Shown: positions 34,284 to 43,978 of the stretch, piece after piece
Layout of the letters: the number at the start of each line of letters is the position of its first letter
How positions within the stretch are numbered: the stretch's first letter is position 1
From: Paenibacillus foliorum
GTDB lineage: Bacteria; Bacillota; Bacilli; Paenibacillales; NBRC-103111
NCBI RefSeq assembly: GCF_013141765.1
Contig: NZ_WHOD01000009.1
Location: forward strand, 105,249 to 169,248
Direction: 5' to 3'
Length of the DNA stretch: 64,000 bases
Program-made: the position numbers and the translations under genes
The notes under the pieces: model-generated
Databases searched by the model: none
Seen by the model: only the letters and a program-made list of their open reading frames with translations
What the model was told of the DNA's origin: nothing

Positions 34284-35288
34284 TTACAGCTCCAGTACCT
34301 GCTGCCAGACCGACGGCTCAACGGGAATACCCTGCTCCAGATTGATCTGTCTTCTGCGCAACGTCTCCTCGCCGGGATAGCGAACGCTCCCGGAGCCAGG
34401 TACTGGCTCGGCTGCTTGCAGATCCTGCACGATCTGTTCGATGCGCTCTGCCAGTTCCTGATGTGCAGCTGGATCGCGGGTCATATCAAACGCAAGGAAC
34501 ACCTGAGAAATCCCCCGTTCTCCGCCCTCTTGTCCAAGATCGTAGGTGGACTTGCCGCCAGAGAGCATCACAGCGATCAGATCGAGCATGATCGACAGCC
34601 CCGAGCCTTTCCAATAGCCGATCGGCAGCGTTCGTTTCGTTTCCATAATCGCAGCTGGATCCCGCGTCAGATTGCCAGCGCTGTCATATCCACCTTCGAT
34701 CGGCAGCGGCTCGCCGCGAAATATGTAAGACTGCAGCTGCCCGTAGGAGAATTGAGCCATCGCCATATCCAGTACGATGTGCCCTCCCTCGCGGGGCACA
34801 GCCAGAACGATCGGATTATTGCCAATCTTGCTTTCCACAGAACCCCACGGCGGCATGTTCGGCATTGTATTCGTCCAGCATATGCCGATACAGCCCGCTT
34901 CTGCGGCCTGCCAGCCGTAATTACCGGGTCTCATCCAATGATTCGTGTTCTTCAACGCGACAGCTCCTAGCCCATGCTCGCGGGATAGTTCAATGACTCT
35001 AGCCATAGCAGCATGAGCGTTCAAATTACCGGGGCCATATTGACCGTCCCAACGCTCCAAGGCTCCCCACGCTGTGATTCTCTCAGGCTCTGCATCGACA
35101 ATCACATTCCCCTTCTTGATCTGATCAATAAAGGAGGGAAAACGATTCAATCCATGGGAGTACACACCATCCCGGCTCGCATCAGTGAACAGCCTCGCGC
35201 ACAGCTCAGCCCGCTCGGGGGAAAATCCGTTCTTCAAGAGAACACGAAGCAGCTCACCCTTCATCTCATTATAGCTTACCCTATTCAT
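34284..35288 (-). CDS. Ldh-family 2-hydroxyacid oxidoreductase (malate/sulfolactate/ureidoglycolate dehydrogenase type)
   Basis: A 334-residue NAD(P)-dependent enzyme of the type II lactate/malate dehydrogenase family (PF02615), fold distinct from classical LDH. AAGGAG is 9 nt before ATG 35288. Conserved pieces are DGVYSHGLNRFPSFI with the catalytic His, KNTNHWMRPGNYGWQAAEAG, and GYWKGSGLSIMLDLIAVMLS. Members oxidise malate, sulfolactate, ureidoglycolate or 2,3-diketogulonate. It is 17 nt downstream of a Dabb protein gene; the pair, with a possible cre site, suggests a carbohydrate-acid catabolic role. Confidence 0.9.
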   Translation of the reverse strand: MNRVSYNEMKGELLRVLLKNGFSPERAELCARLFTDASRDGVYSHGLNRFPSFIDQIKKGNVIVDAEPERITAWGALERWDGQYGPGNLNAHAAMARVIELSREHGLGAVALKNTNHWMRPGNYGWQAAEAGCIGICWTNTMPNMPPWGSVESKIGNNPIVLAVPREGGHIVLDMAMAQFSYGQLQSYIFRGEPLPIEGGYDSAGNLTRDPAAIMETKRTLPIGYWKGSGLSIMLDLIAVMLSGGKSTYDLGQEGGERGISQVFLAFDMTRDPAAHQELAERIEQIVQDLQAAEPVPGSGSVRYPGEETLRRRQINLEQGIPVEPSVWQQVLEL

Positions 35289-35305
35289 CTCCAGCTTCTC
35301 CTTGC

Positions 35306-35599
35306 TTACCATGTATAGTCCAATACGATAACATCGGCAAAATGCTCTCTCACTAGTCCCACTGTCGACTGATGGCGTTCACTCGGTAAATACGCGTCAA
35401 GTGATGCCTGATTCGCAAAGCCGATTCGCATGCCAACTTCGAAGCCTTTGCTTTTGCCCTCTTGGGAATGATTTAAGCCGACTGAAAACTCAGTGATACC
35501 CGGAATATCCTTCAACCCCTGCAATGTGTCTACAACCTTCTGTTTATCGGCTTCCGTTGTGCCCTCGTGCAATTTGAATAAAACCAGATGCTCTACCAT
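35306..35599 (-). CDS. Dabb (stress-responsive alpha-beta barrel) domain protein
   Basis: A 97-residue dimeric ferredoxin-like protein (PF07876). VEHLVLFKLHEGTTEADKQK at the start, then GLNHSQEGKSKGFEVGMRI and HQSTVGLVREHFADVIVLDY are characteristic. GAGGGG is 8 nt before the ATG. Small barrels of this type serve as oxygenase-like or lyase-like enzymes or accessory proteins; the exact reaction is not evident. First gene of the pair with the Ldh-family enzyme. Confidence 0.88.
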   Translation of the reverse strand: MVEHLVLFKLHEGTTEADKQKVVDTLQGLKDIPGITEFSVGLNHSQEGKSKGFEVGMRIGFANQASLDAYLPSERHQSTVGLVREHFADVIVLDYTW

Positions 35600-35644
35600 T
35601 AGCCATTCCCCTCACACATAATAAATTTTGATATATTTCTGCTT

Positions 35645-35658
35645 TGACAACGTTTTCT
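35645..35658. promoter_or_regulatory. Possible catabolite-response element (cre)
   Basis: TGACAACGTTTTCT matches the CcpA consensus WTGNNARCGNWWWCA at all but the last base. It lies about 45 nt before the Dabb gene, so CcpA could repress the operon. Confidence 0.4.
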
Positions 35659-35840
35659 TACTGCTACTGCTTAATATTTTACCACAGCGCTCTTGCTATC
35701 TCATGCCAGATTTATCCCTTTCTGATGTTTGAAGAAGTAAGTCGTTCATTCGATCACGAAGCATGTTCACATTTTTAGTAAAATATTGATAAGCATCATC
35801 TTTCTTGTCAATCATGGCTTGTTATCTTTCGTCTGGAAAA

Positions 35841-35892
35841 CACAAAAACCAGAGAGAGCAGAACTAGTTCCGTTACTTCTCTGGTTTTGTGT
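35841..35892 (-). terminator. Terminator of the methyltransferase gene
   Basis: CAAAA-CCAGAGA on the left and TCTCTGG-TTTTG on the right around a 20-nt loop; one extra A on the left. It starts about 16 nt after the stop at 35909 on the minus strand. Confidence 0.75.
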
Positions 35893-35908
35893 ATGTATAG
35901 CGTTCCTA

Positions 35909-36712
35909 TTAACTGCAAACATAGAAACCCGTATATTTAGGGTCGCGCCATACGCCTCCATGATGCCGCAGCATTCGCTCAGCTTCAACCTTTAGCCACA
36001 TTCGCATTTCGGCATACAGTTTTTCATCATTGGGGATATTCAGCATACTAAGCATGGTCCCCACATAGGCCGCAATCGGATCCGAATTACGAAAGATTAA
36101 AGCATTCTGGTAGACTACCTTCTGAACGGAAGAAAAAGCAGCTTCCAAAATCTCATCTGCATTCTCAATACAAAAAGTATTAATAGGAAGGGTATCCGCC
36201 GTGCTTGCTTCCTGATAACCAAAGCTGGATAGCATTTGATTGCGAAGCTCCCTCATTCCAGACAGCGATCCTTGCGAATTCGTTGTAACTAGCACAGTCC
36301 CCTTGGAGGACAGAACTCTTTTCATTTCTTCCAACGCCATTGGAATATTCGGCACATGATACAGCATATGTCTGGCAGATACCCTCTGAAAGGCCCCCTC
36401 CTCGAAAGGGAGCTGCTGTGCATCCCCAACGAATCCCTCAATGCTGTCATCCTGTGCTTCCGCAATCATTCCTAGAGATTGATCCAAGCCCACAAGGCGA
36501 CCCGTGTGACCATGGCCCTTTAAATAACGCAGAAACACACCAGGGCCGCAGCCCACGTCCAGAACCGCTTCTGAACCATCCAAATCCATTAGCTTCTGAG
36601 CCTCCGCGTCTAAGTTGATCATTCTCTCGGAGTACAATCGATGCGTATTTGCTCTTACCCTAAGGGGCTCAGAATCCTTATACTGCTCTTCAACCTTGTC
36701 CTTCTGATCCAT
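35909..36712 (-). CDS. Class I SAM-dependent methyltransferase (Methyltransf_11)
   Basis: A 267-residue enzyme; GAGG stands 7 nt before the ATG. Motif I is AVLDVGCGPGVFLRYLKG near residues 50-66, then VGLDQSLGMI (acidic loop), GDAQQLPFEEGAFQRVSARH (motif III) and PNIPMALEEMKRVLSSKGTV (motif IV/post). The layout is that of small-molecule C- or O-methyltransferases. The unusual part is the C-terminal 100 residues, with YTGFYV at the end; the substrate is unknown. Single-gene unit. Confidence 0.88.
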   Translation of the reverse strand: MDQKDKVEEQYKDSEPLRVRANTHRLYSERMINLDAEAQKLMDLDGSEAVLDVGCGPGVFLRYLKGHGHTGRLVGLDQSLGMIAEAQDDSIEGFVGDAQQLPFEEGAFQRVSARHMLYHVPNIPMALEEMKRVLSSKGTVLVTTNSQGSLSGMRELRNQMLSSFGYQEASTADTLPINTFCIENADEILEAAFSSVQKVVYQNALIFRNSDPIAAYVGTMLSMLNIPNDEKLYAEMRMWLKVEAERMLRHHGGVWRDPKYTGFYVCS

Positions 36713-36815
36713 ACCAACACCTCGCTCTTCCCATTTTCTAGATTATATCCTTGGCACGTCCAAATAAAAATGGAATTTTATGATAAATCCATGTAATTTT
36801 GTTATTTCTTTCAAC

Positions 36816-36858
36816 TAAAAAAAGACCCGCCAACTCCATTTAAGAAGCGGCGGACCTT
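36816..36858 (-). terminator. Terminator of the surface protein gene
   Basis: AAGGTCCGCC/GGCGGGTCTT on the minus strand (arms 36849-36858 and 36822-36831, two G-U pairs), then a T run. Confidence 0.85.
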
Positions 36859-36884
36859 GAGAGATGATTACATGAAGATCTGTG

Positions 36885-39800
36885 TTATTGAGTAAACTGA
36901 ACAACAGATAGCATTCTGCTTAAGATTACGGAGCTTTGAGCACGGGTAGCTGTTGCTGTCGGATCGTATTTACCGGAAGCAACGCCTTCCACGATTTTCT
37001 TGTTAGCCATTACGGAAATAGCTTCCTTCGCCCAATTCTCAAACAGATTCTCATCTGCAAACACTACGTTCTGCCCTGCTTTGCTGCTGTCATCAAAACC
37101 GGCAAATTTCATTGCGCGATATATCATTACAGCCATTTCCTGACGGGAAATTTGTTGGTTCGGACGGAAGGTTTGATCGTCGTATCCTGAGACAATACCT
37201 ACCTCCGCCGCTGCATACACTTGACCTTCAAACCAATCGCCGGAACGAATATCATTAAATATATTTTTGGACGGGGACACTGGCTTCAATCCCATAGACC
37301 GGGCAATTAGCGCCGCAAACTCAGCACGGGTAACCGCTTGATCCGGTTGGAATTCTTCCTTCGATACGCCCTGCACAATAAATTTATTGGCCATACGCTC
37401 GATTTCGTCTTTGGCCCAATGCGTTTTGACATCTGCAAACGTAATATTATTTTCCAACAGCATGTAAGTGCTGTTCGTTCTGCTATAAAGCGTAACTTCA
37501 GTACCGGATACAGTGAACGGAACCGGTTGGTAAACCGTGTTTCCTTGGCCGTCCGTCTCTACGCGAACTGCTGCTAAGTTACGACCATTTAAGGTTCCTT
37601 CCACTTTGATGGTACGAGGCACGAATTGAGTAAATGTAGAAATCTCTATGCTTTTTCCGTCCGTTGAAACAGCCTTAACCGTAAATTCAATCGCCCCAAG
37701 CACCCTTTGACCAGAAGACTTCGCTTTGTCCGCGGCACTATCATTTTTAGTAATCGTTACTTCAATATTGACATTTTCTTTGGAAACACCAAGCTTAGCT
37801 GCGAGATCCTGAAGATTAATCTGTTTCACTGGCAACTCATAGTTTCCTAATTTCGTCTCAATGGTTACCGATTTCACCTTGGCTTCCGTCGCGATCTTTT
37901 GCAATGCGCTATTATTCAAAGATACAACCATTTGATCCGCTTTGACACTAGAGTCTACAGCTAGTTTAAGCTTGCCATTGTCGGTGTTCTTCAAGGCTGT
38001 ATCAATTACTTTGTCATCGACCTTAGCTTGAGCTACTGCCTTATTATCAACTGTCTTAATTTCAGAAACCAATTGTGTAGATGCGTTGGTTTTAGTACCC
38101 GGATCAGGAGTCGTTACTCCCGATGGAGATCCTCCGCCTCCACGATTGCTAGAGGAGCCGGAACTCGAACCCAGACGATTCACCATGAGTTGGTATTTTT
38201 TCTTAGTGCCATTCTCCGAAGTCACTTCAATCGCAATACTATTTTGTCCAGTTAGTAAACCTACTGTGACACCGTTGGCGCCGGATTGAACCGTCTCATT
38301 AACTTTAACGGTCGAAGTATTGACTTGCTGAGTAGCATTGATGACAAGCGTTTGAACCCGATAGGCTACAGTTAGCGCGTAATCCGTTTTATCGGCTGCA
38401 AAGGCAGGAGTCAGATCCAGGGACGTTGTGCCGTCCATTACTTTCAAGCCGCTTAGGGTTGCATCCCCTTCCTTCAAATCTGAATCAGCCAAAGCAACAT
38501 CAATCTTCAAATTTCTAATAAGATTATCCTTGATGGTGTTACCCTTTACAACAATATTTTTCCCAGTTTCAATCTTTAGTCCATAGGTATTTCCAGTCAC
38601 TGTGTTTCCAATTATTGTGACATTTTCAGGATCACCTGCACCTGCACCAAGCATATTTTCGTTACTATCTCCATTATGATGTGCTAGCAGGATTCCCGAG
38701 TAATTAGCTGCAGTGTTGCCTTTGATAATGTTGTCCTTAACAATGGTTCCTGGAGCATTATGGAGTTTTATACCAACTCCATCCTGAACTACATTAGTAG
38801 TGCCACCAGCTCCGCTCGTTCCGCCATACATATTATAATCTGACGTTCCGATAATCTCATTAGCTTCAATTATCGTGTCTGGAGAACCCATGTAAACCAT
38901 CACGCCGTCTCGATTGTGTTTAAGCGTATTGTGGTGGATATAATTCTTCGGACCAGAAGCTGAATGATTCGTATTTGGTGGTGTCCCCCCCGTGTTACCA
39001 ACCCCAATCGCTTCTTTCGGAACGTTCTCAATTAAGTTATAGCTGATTTCATTTAAATATTCATTTTCACCATGAAGATCGAGAGAGTCCAACAAAGTCC
39101 CGTTGGCATAGTTTTTTGTTATCAGGTTGTTATGTGCAAAATGCTGGACAATCACTCCATGTCGGAGATAGGGTCCAAGAAATTTATTATTTTCCACTAG
39201 GTTGAAATACACATCGATAGGTTCGCCGAAATGATCAACCTTGGTAGTGTCCCCCTGGACCGCTATCCCGTACCCCGCTCCCCCTGCGCCGACATCCGTA
39301 GCGTTTTTGAAGGTGCTGTTTCGGATTGTGATTTCTTGGCTTCGGCTGACCCTAATGCCCATACGTTGAAAATTCTCTATAGTGACATTTTCAACAACTA
39401 TTTTGTTAGATCCAATACCACCACTCTGGTCGATATAGATTCCGTTTCCATATCCCCCAATCTTCGGATTTGCTGTATTTGTGTTCGTAGAATAGGCATA
39501 TTTCGGTTGACCGTCAGGTCCTATTTCATTCAACTTGTCTCCAAAGATCGATTTGATAGTAAAATTGGAGATAAGCAATTCTTTCTTGGCAAAAGCTTTA
39601 ATTACCCGTGAGCTACCATTGAGCTCATTGAAATAGGAGAGCAGAACCGTACCTTGTTCGCTTTCACCACGAAGATTGACGCCACTCTTGACTTGGAAGT
39701 TGGACAAAGCATCACTGCTCATCGTTGATTTAAGGTGGTAAACGCCATTAGGGAAATAGATTTCATGACCCGACAAAACGTTAGAGCTACTTATTGCATT

Positions 39801-41195
39801 ATTAATAATCACTGAATTGTCAAAATTAGGATCATCCGGTTTAGCGCCAAAGTCCGTAACGATGTTCCATGTTTTTGTAGGATTGCGATTAGGCTCATAC
39901 GGTGTGTATGGTGTTCCATCTGCATTGACTAAACCTGGAATGGTGTTACGTTCAGCCGGATGCTTCGGCGGCTCCGTATAAGGAACCGGAATAAGGATAG
40001 TACTGCCATCCGAAGCTGGCGGATAAATTTGAAATGCTGTTAAGCTGTTCCAATCCTTTGAATTCGGTGCGCTGTTTCCATTTCCAAGATATCGCACATA
40101 GCGTGCTGAAATATTTTTCCCACTCAAATTAACAAGCTCTACTTCTTCTGTTGTTCCACTGCTTTCTTGTCCCTCAAGTACAGGCGTCCAAGCTATCCCA
40201 TCGTTGGAAACAAGAATATCAAAAAATGATTTTCTAACCTTCCCAGCATTGAAACCGATTCCAAGATAGCCTATTGGTTTTACGGATCCTAGATCCAACT
40301 GTATCCACTGCCGCTGATCTGCCGTATTTTGTGCAGACCAACGATAATAGCGATTATTGCCTACTACGTTCTGCGGAACATTACCGTCATCAGCACTAGC
40401 TGTTACATTTGTCGGTGGAACCGTATAGGGAAGATTGGGCCCTGGGCCTTCTACTTTTTGAAGAATCAAGGCTGGCTTTTTATTGGTAACTCCATACGTA
40501 CCACCCGTATTAATATTAGAAGTATTGGCATCACTAAAAATCTGTGAATTCGCGCTAGACTCACTTTTAATCATAAAAGTCACGGCTCCAGCAGCTCCAG
40601 AGGTTTTCACGAAATTGGTTACATCTACCCGATATTCGTTATCGGCTCCGGTTGCATTAAAAGAACCGACTTTTACGGATTGAGTACCAGGGTAGTTTAT
40701 TTGAAATGTATCACCCGAAGAGTTCAAAGTTACCGGTGCATTTCTCCAGGCAATCAAATTGGAATATGTAGCTTGAGTTACATCATATCCATTCGTCGTT
40801 GCTGTTTTTTCGGAGAACCAGTTATTATACGTCACTCCTATGACAGAGAACTCAAGATTATCTGAAGCGGTATTTGGCTTTCCTTTAATACTCAATAATA
40901 TTTTGTTTGCTTCGGTTACTTTACTTAGGTCAGGCAAATCAAACTTAAAGTACGCGAGTCGCGACGTGTCAGTTGCCGTTTTGATATTATAAATCCCATT
41001 CCCGCTGCCTTTAGAGTTACTCGGCAGGTTAAGAGTCTGATTTGCTTGCTCAATCACAGCATTTGCACTCACACCGTATTTAGCTAACTCGGTGGTTGTT
41101 TCTGCATGCACCTGCAATGGTGCAAAAATCAATACCATTTGCAGAACAAGCAGCGCACTCAAAAATAAACTTACTGTTTTCTTAATTTTGTTCAC
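36885..41195 (-). CDS. SLH-anchored surface protein with CBM96-like, discoidin and beta-helix regions
   Basis: 1436 residues. GTG 41195 follows GGGAGGG by 10 nt. Signal peptide 1-31 (ends LQVHA). About 32-255 resembles a CBM96/DNRLRE module (LAYFKFDLPDLSKVTEANKI). About 262-395 is F5/8-type discoidin (WIQLDLGSVKPIGYLGIGF). About 445-905 is a right-handed parallel beta-helix starting WNIVTDFGAKPDDPNFDNSV, with many N-x-I/V turns, as in pectate lyases and polysaccharide-degrading proteins. About 925-1010 is a cadherin-like sandwich, then a Gly/Ser linker. The last 186 residues are three SLH domains (FADVKTHWAKDEIERMANKF and repeats) that bind pyruvylated wall polymer. It probably binds or cleaves a surface or plant polysaccharide. 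Confidence 0.93.
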   Translation of the reverse strand: MNKIKKTVSLFLSALLVLQMVLIFAPLQVHAETTTELAKYGVSANAVIEQANQTLNLPSNSKGSGNGIYNIKTATDTSRLAYFKFDLPDLSKVTEANKILLSIKGKPNTASDNLEFSVIGVTYNNWFSEKTATTNGYDVTQATYSNLIAWRNAPVTLNSSGDTFQINYPGTQSVKVGSFNATGADNEYRVDVTNFVKTSGAAGAVTFMIKSESSANSQIFSDANTSNINTGGTYGVTNKKPALILQKVEGPGPNLPYTVPPTNVTASADDGNVPQNVVGNNRYYRWSAQNTADQRQWIQLDLGSVKPIGYLGIGFNAGKVRKSFFDILVSNDGIAWTPVLEGQESSGTTEEVELVNLSGKNISARYVRYLGNGNSAPNSKDWNSLTAFQIYPPASDGSTILIPVPYTEPPKHPAERNTIPGLVNADGTPYTPYEPNRNPTKTWNIVTDFGAKPDDPNFDNSVIINNAISSSNVLSGHEIYFPNGVYHLKSTMSSDALSNFQVKSGVNLRGESEQGTVLLSYFNELNGSSRVIKAFAKKELLISNFTIKSIFGDKLNEIGPDGQPKYAYSTNTNTANPKIGGYGNGIYIDQSGGIGSNKIVVENVTIENFQRMGIRVSRSQEITIRNSTFKNATDVGAGGAGYGIAVQGDTTKVDHFGEPIDVYFNLVENNKFLGPYLRHGVIVQHFAHNNLITKNYANGTLLDSLDLHGENEYLNEISYNLIENVPKEAIGVGNTGGTPPNTNHSASGPKNYIHHNTLKHNRDGVMVYMGSPDTIIEANEIIGTSDYNMYGGTSGAGGTTNVVQDGVGIKLHNAPGTIVKDNIIKGNTAANYSGILLAHHNGDSNENMLGAGAGDPENVTIIGNTVTGNTYGLKIETGKNIVVKGNTIKDNLIRNLKIDVALADSDLKEGDATLSGLKVMDGTTSLDLTPAFAADKTDYALTVAYRVQTLVINATQQVNTSTVKVNETVQSGANGVTVGLLTGQNSIAIEVTSENGTKKKYQLMVNRLGSSSGSSSNRGGGGSPSGVTTPDPGTKTNASTQLVSEIKTVDNKAVAQAKVDDKVIDTALKNTDNGKLKLAVDSSVKADQMVVSLNNSALQKIATEAKVKSVTIETKLGNYELPVKQINLQDLAAKLGVSKENVNIEVTITKNDSAADKAKSSGQRVLGAIEFTVKAVSTDGKSIEISTFTQFVPRTIKVEGTLNGRNLAAVRVETDGQGNTVYQPVPFTVSGTEVTLYSRTNSTYMLLENNITFADVKTHWAKDEIERMANKFIVQGVSKEEFQPDQAVTRAEFAALIARSMGLKPVSPSKNIFNDIRSGDWFEGQVYAAAEVGIVSGYDDQTFRPNQQISRQEMAVMIYRAMKFAGFDDSSKAGQNVVFADENLFENWAKEAISVMANKKIVEGVASGKYDPTATATRAQSSVILSRMLSVVQFTQ

Positions 41196-41525
41196 TAGAT
41201 TTTTACCCTCCCTCATCATTTTCATAAATTCAAAAATTGTACCAACTAGATACTATGTAAGCGATTTCAGGTATCGAGCCCCCTTTTACAAATAGCCAGA
41301 CCTAAAGCTAACTATAGAACATTATTTTTAGTAAGAATTGTTGTTTTTCTATTAACAATTGTGTTTTTATTGGCTTATTTCAAAAAAAAGGAGGCAAGCA
41401 TATAACTGAAAAAAAACTAAAAAGACCCTTTACAACAAGGGCAGTCCTGCCTCTTATTTAAAGGATCCTCTTTTGAAGCAATCAATCACAACCAACGCGC
41501 CGAATAACTCGTTTGTTCTTCTAAT
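41196..41525. other. Intergenic region upstream of the surface protein
   Basis: 330 bp, A/T-rich. It holds the terminator of the nitroreductase gene and one inverted repeat, AATTGTT (41337-41343) with AACAATT (41354-41360), that could be an operator of the surface protein gene. No gene is seen. Confidence 0.5.
41411..41441 (-). terminator. Probable terminator of the nitroreductase gene
   Basis: On the minus strand CCCTT-GTTGTA-AAGGG (41426-41441) followed by TCTTTTTAGTTTTTTTT. The stem is short but the T tract is long. Confidence 0.6.
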
Positions 41526-42086
41526 CTACTCAATAATGGTCAGCAGCCGGTCGGCAGGAGTTCTCTCCTGCGCTGAAGGGATACTAGCTGGATAGCCAAT
41601 GTGCAGGCTGCCTACTACTTTCTCTCCAGGCCCGATGCCTAGAGCTTCACGGAAGGCAGGATCATGCATAAGCGGGTAGCTCTCCCACACCATTCCGACT
41701 CCGCGCTCCCAAGCGAGCAGGCTGAAGTTGTGGATCAAGCAGCTCGTTGAAGCATAATCCTCCTCACGCACCACAACGTGAGGGTTTTCTTTCATTACGA
41801 CAACCAGAAACATCGGTACCGACATCAGCTTATCGTAAAATTTCTGCCCTGCTTCCTTACGTTTCTCCGGGTCGCGCTCACGCTTCTCGTTGAGAGCACG
41901 ACTCACCTCAGCAATCTTCTTGCGTCCATCCCCATGCAGTAGGATAAATCGCCAAGGCTCCGTCATTTTGTGGTTAGGTACCCAAACAGCTGTATCCAAT
42001 AGCTCCATAACCAATTCAACAGGTACAGGACGCTGCTCAAAACGATGCACAGAACGTCTTTCCTTAATCAATTGGGCCAATCCCAT
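41526..42086 (-). CDS. Nitroreductase family protein
   Basis: A 186-residue flavoprotein; GAGGGG is 7 nt before ATG 42086. The family frame is clear: LIKERRSVHRFEQRPVPVEL (FMN-phosphate Arg/Ser), VWVPNHKMTEPWRFILLHGD, AWERGVGMVWESYPLMHDPA and EKVVGSLHIGYPA. It is a short YdjA-type member. The Fur-like box at 42115-42131 suggests induction in iron limitation, perhaps as a flavin reductase for ferric siderophores; this is inference. Confidence 0.9.
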   Translation of the reverse strand: MGLAQLIKERRSVHRFEQRPVPVELVMELLDTAVWVPNHKMTEPWRFILLHGDGRKKIAEVSRALNEKRERDPEKRKEAGQKFYDKLMSVPMFLVVVMKENPHVVVREEDYASTSCLIHNFSLLAWERGVGMVWESYPLMHDPAFREALGIGPGEKVVGSLHIGYPASIPSAQERTPADRLLTIIE

Positions 42087-42114
42087 ATGAAATCCCCTCA
42101 TTTGCCGAATTAGT

Positions 42115-42131
42115 TTGATAATCATTCTCAA
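42115..42131. promoter_or_regulatory. Fur box
   Basis: TTGATAATCATTCTCAA; the core TGATAATCATTCTCA matches the 7-1-7 Fur consensus TGATAATNATTATCA at 14 of 15 positions. It lies 29 nt before the nitroreductase start. Confidence 0.8.
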
Positions 42132-42223
42132 CAATCTTAATCGTACAGCAATTCGACAAAGGGTGAATAGATATTCCTATTTACGGCTTGGATTTTTCCA
42201 CAGCTATGCTTCCCTGATGGCAC

Positions 42224-43801
42224 CTAGCTTCTGTATTGCATGAAATGATGAACCGTTTGATCAACAAGACTCTCGTGTACTGCCGCATTATACAATAGTG
42301 GATCACCATGTCGGATAAACAGGCAGTGCTTCTTGTTCCGCCCTTTCCTTAGCTGCCCCCAGCGGTATTCCAGCTGTGTACAATACGCCTCTGACTCCAG
42401 CTTATCCACTAGGAACAGGACATTGTCACAATCCAACGCAGCAATTTCGGTTAAAGAGGTGGCGTCCATCGTATCGATATGCCTCGTAAGATCGGGCGGT
42501 GTCACCTGCAGATCATCATAAAACAAGTCCTTCATCTTGCGCCTTTTCATACCAAATACACGAAACTGTTCCTCATAGGCTCGAACCAGCAAAACCGGCT
42601 CATCTCCCAAATGATTGCGTATATGGAAGCGTGCATTTTCCACCTTCATGTCAAAATAGGATAACCACCGCTCTGCGACACTGGTTACTCCGAGATGCAT
42701 ACTGATTTCGAGCAGCCTCTCCTTCCAAGACATTCGCTTCCAATACAACATGACGACAGGTGCAATTTCAGATAATGTCTGATGCAACTCCTCGGATATC
42801 GGGGAGGTCAGAATAAGCTCTGGTTGACATCTTTTAAGCTGCATAATTGCTTTATCAGGCGATTCAGACCACCCCCTCTTTAAAGCTACCTGCGAGGTAA
42901 TCCCAAGTACGGACAGATCGCCATGGAATACAGGGGAGAGGCTGGCGACCTTCTTCTGTGCACAGGCTGCGAACTCCGTCGGTGCCATACCCATATGCTT
43001 TTTAAACAACCGGCTAAAGTAGTATTCATCTGCATACCCTATGGAATGTGCCACATCTATGATAGGTTCCCGTGTATTGGCCAGCAACCTTAAGGATGCG
43101 TCCAGCCTGACTTTGGTAATGAATTTATTGGGGCTGAGCCCTGTATGTCTGCGAAATGCTTGATAAAAGCGACTCGAGCTAGAACCTGACAGACGCGCAA
43201 GCTCCTCAATATCCATGTCGCGGTGATACTGCTCAAGCATGTACTGCCGGGTCTGCTCTACATAGCCCTTCAAGCCTTCCTCCAGCTCCTTCGGCTTCTG
43301 TACCAAAGTCATGAATGCGGCGGCCATTGCATAGAGGTGGGATTGAAGTTGATATACAAGCGCCGGTTCTCCCTTCCCGCAATCACTCATAAAATCTTGT
43401 ATCCAGCTGCGAACCTGAGGCATCCGGAAGCTATAAAGCTGGAATTCCTCTATCAGCAGCAGCGGTTGAGTGCGAATGTGAGGCCTATTCTGGCTAGAGG
43501 AGTGCTGGAAAGGCAAACAATGGAACCGTATAATAAGGAGCGGAGCTGCGCGCTCAGCTTCATTATGTATCGCATAGTCACACTCAGGAGGAATTAGAAA
43601 GAATTCTCCGCTCAGAACCTTGCTCGTTTTGCATTTATTTTTACTGTATAATGTCACCGTTACGTTTTCTTGAAGCACAAAACCGAAGCGGTGTTCATCC
43701 CTTCTGTTGACCCGCAAGTCACTTCGCTCGGTTACATGGATCTCTTCGGTCCCTAAGTATTCCAATGAAAAATAGCGATTGGGATCTGGCTTAAAAGACA
43801 T
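42224..43801 (-). CDS. AraC regulator fused to a siderophore-binding-like domain (Btr type)
   Basis: A 525-residue fusion. AAGGA is 9 nt before the ATG. N-terminal cupin-like arm, then two HTH motifs at about 178-280 (DMDIEELARLSGSSSSRFYQ, IIDVAHSIGYADEYYFSRLF). From about 290 the sequence is a periplasmic-binding fold (SVLGITSQVALKRGWSESPD, LILTSPISEELHQTLSEIAP), like FeuA. B. subtilis Btr has the same architecture: it binds bacillibactin and activates the feuABC uptake genes. No uptake genes are adjacent; the divergent MFS gene is the nearest target. A Fur-like box lies between them. Confidence 0.92.
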   Translation of the reverse strand: MSFKPDPNRYFSLEYLGTEEIHVTERSDLRVNRRDEHRFGFVLQENVTVTLYSKNKCKTSKVLSGEFFLIPPECDYAIHNEAERAAPLLIIRFHCLPFQHSSSQNRPHIRTQPLLLIEEFQLYSFRMPQVRSWIQDFMSDCGKGEPALVYQLQSHLYAMAAAFMTLVQKPKELEEGLKGYVEQTRQYMLEQYHRDMDIEELARLSGSSSSRFYQAFRRHTGLSPNKFITKVRLDASLRLLANTREPIIDVAHSIGYADEYYFSRLFKKHMGMAPTEFAACAQKKVASLSPVFHGDLSVLGITSQVALKRGWSESPDKAIMQLKRCQPELILTSPISEELHQTLSEIAPVVMLYWKRMSWKERLLEISMHLGVTSVAERWLSYFDMKVENARFHIRNHLGDEPVLLVRAYEEQFRVFGMKRRKMKDLFYDDLQVTPPDLTRHIDTMDATSLTEIAALDCDNVLFLVDKLESEAYCTQLEYRWGQLRKGRNKKHCLFIRHGDPLLYNAAVHESLVDQTVHHFMQYRS

Positions 43802-43866
43802 AAAAACACATCCTTAAAGGTAGAGGTAGTTGTGAAATTCCACTGTAATCCTTAAACTCATACTAA

Positions 43867-43883
43867 TTGAAAATGATTCTCAA
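43867..43883. promoter_or_regulatory. Fur-like box between Btr-like regulator and MFS gene
   Basis: TTGAAAATGATTCTCAA; 13 of 15 matches to the Fur core. It is 66 nt from one start and 96 nt from the other, so it may serve both. Confidence 0.65.
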
Positions 43884-43978
43884 CGCAATGTAAGTTTTTT
43901 CAAAGTTTTCCCGCGAATAGCCTAAATACGCTATACTAGAACATTATGGTAACATTCCCGATCCAAGAAGGAGACTTC

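Noticed and set aside
35786..35995. A 69-residue plus-strand frame
   Set aside because: It runs through the terminator hairpin of the minus-strand methyltransferase gene and has no ribosome site.
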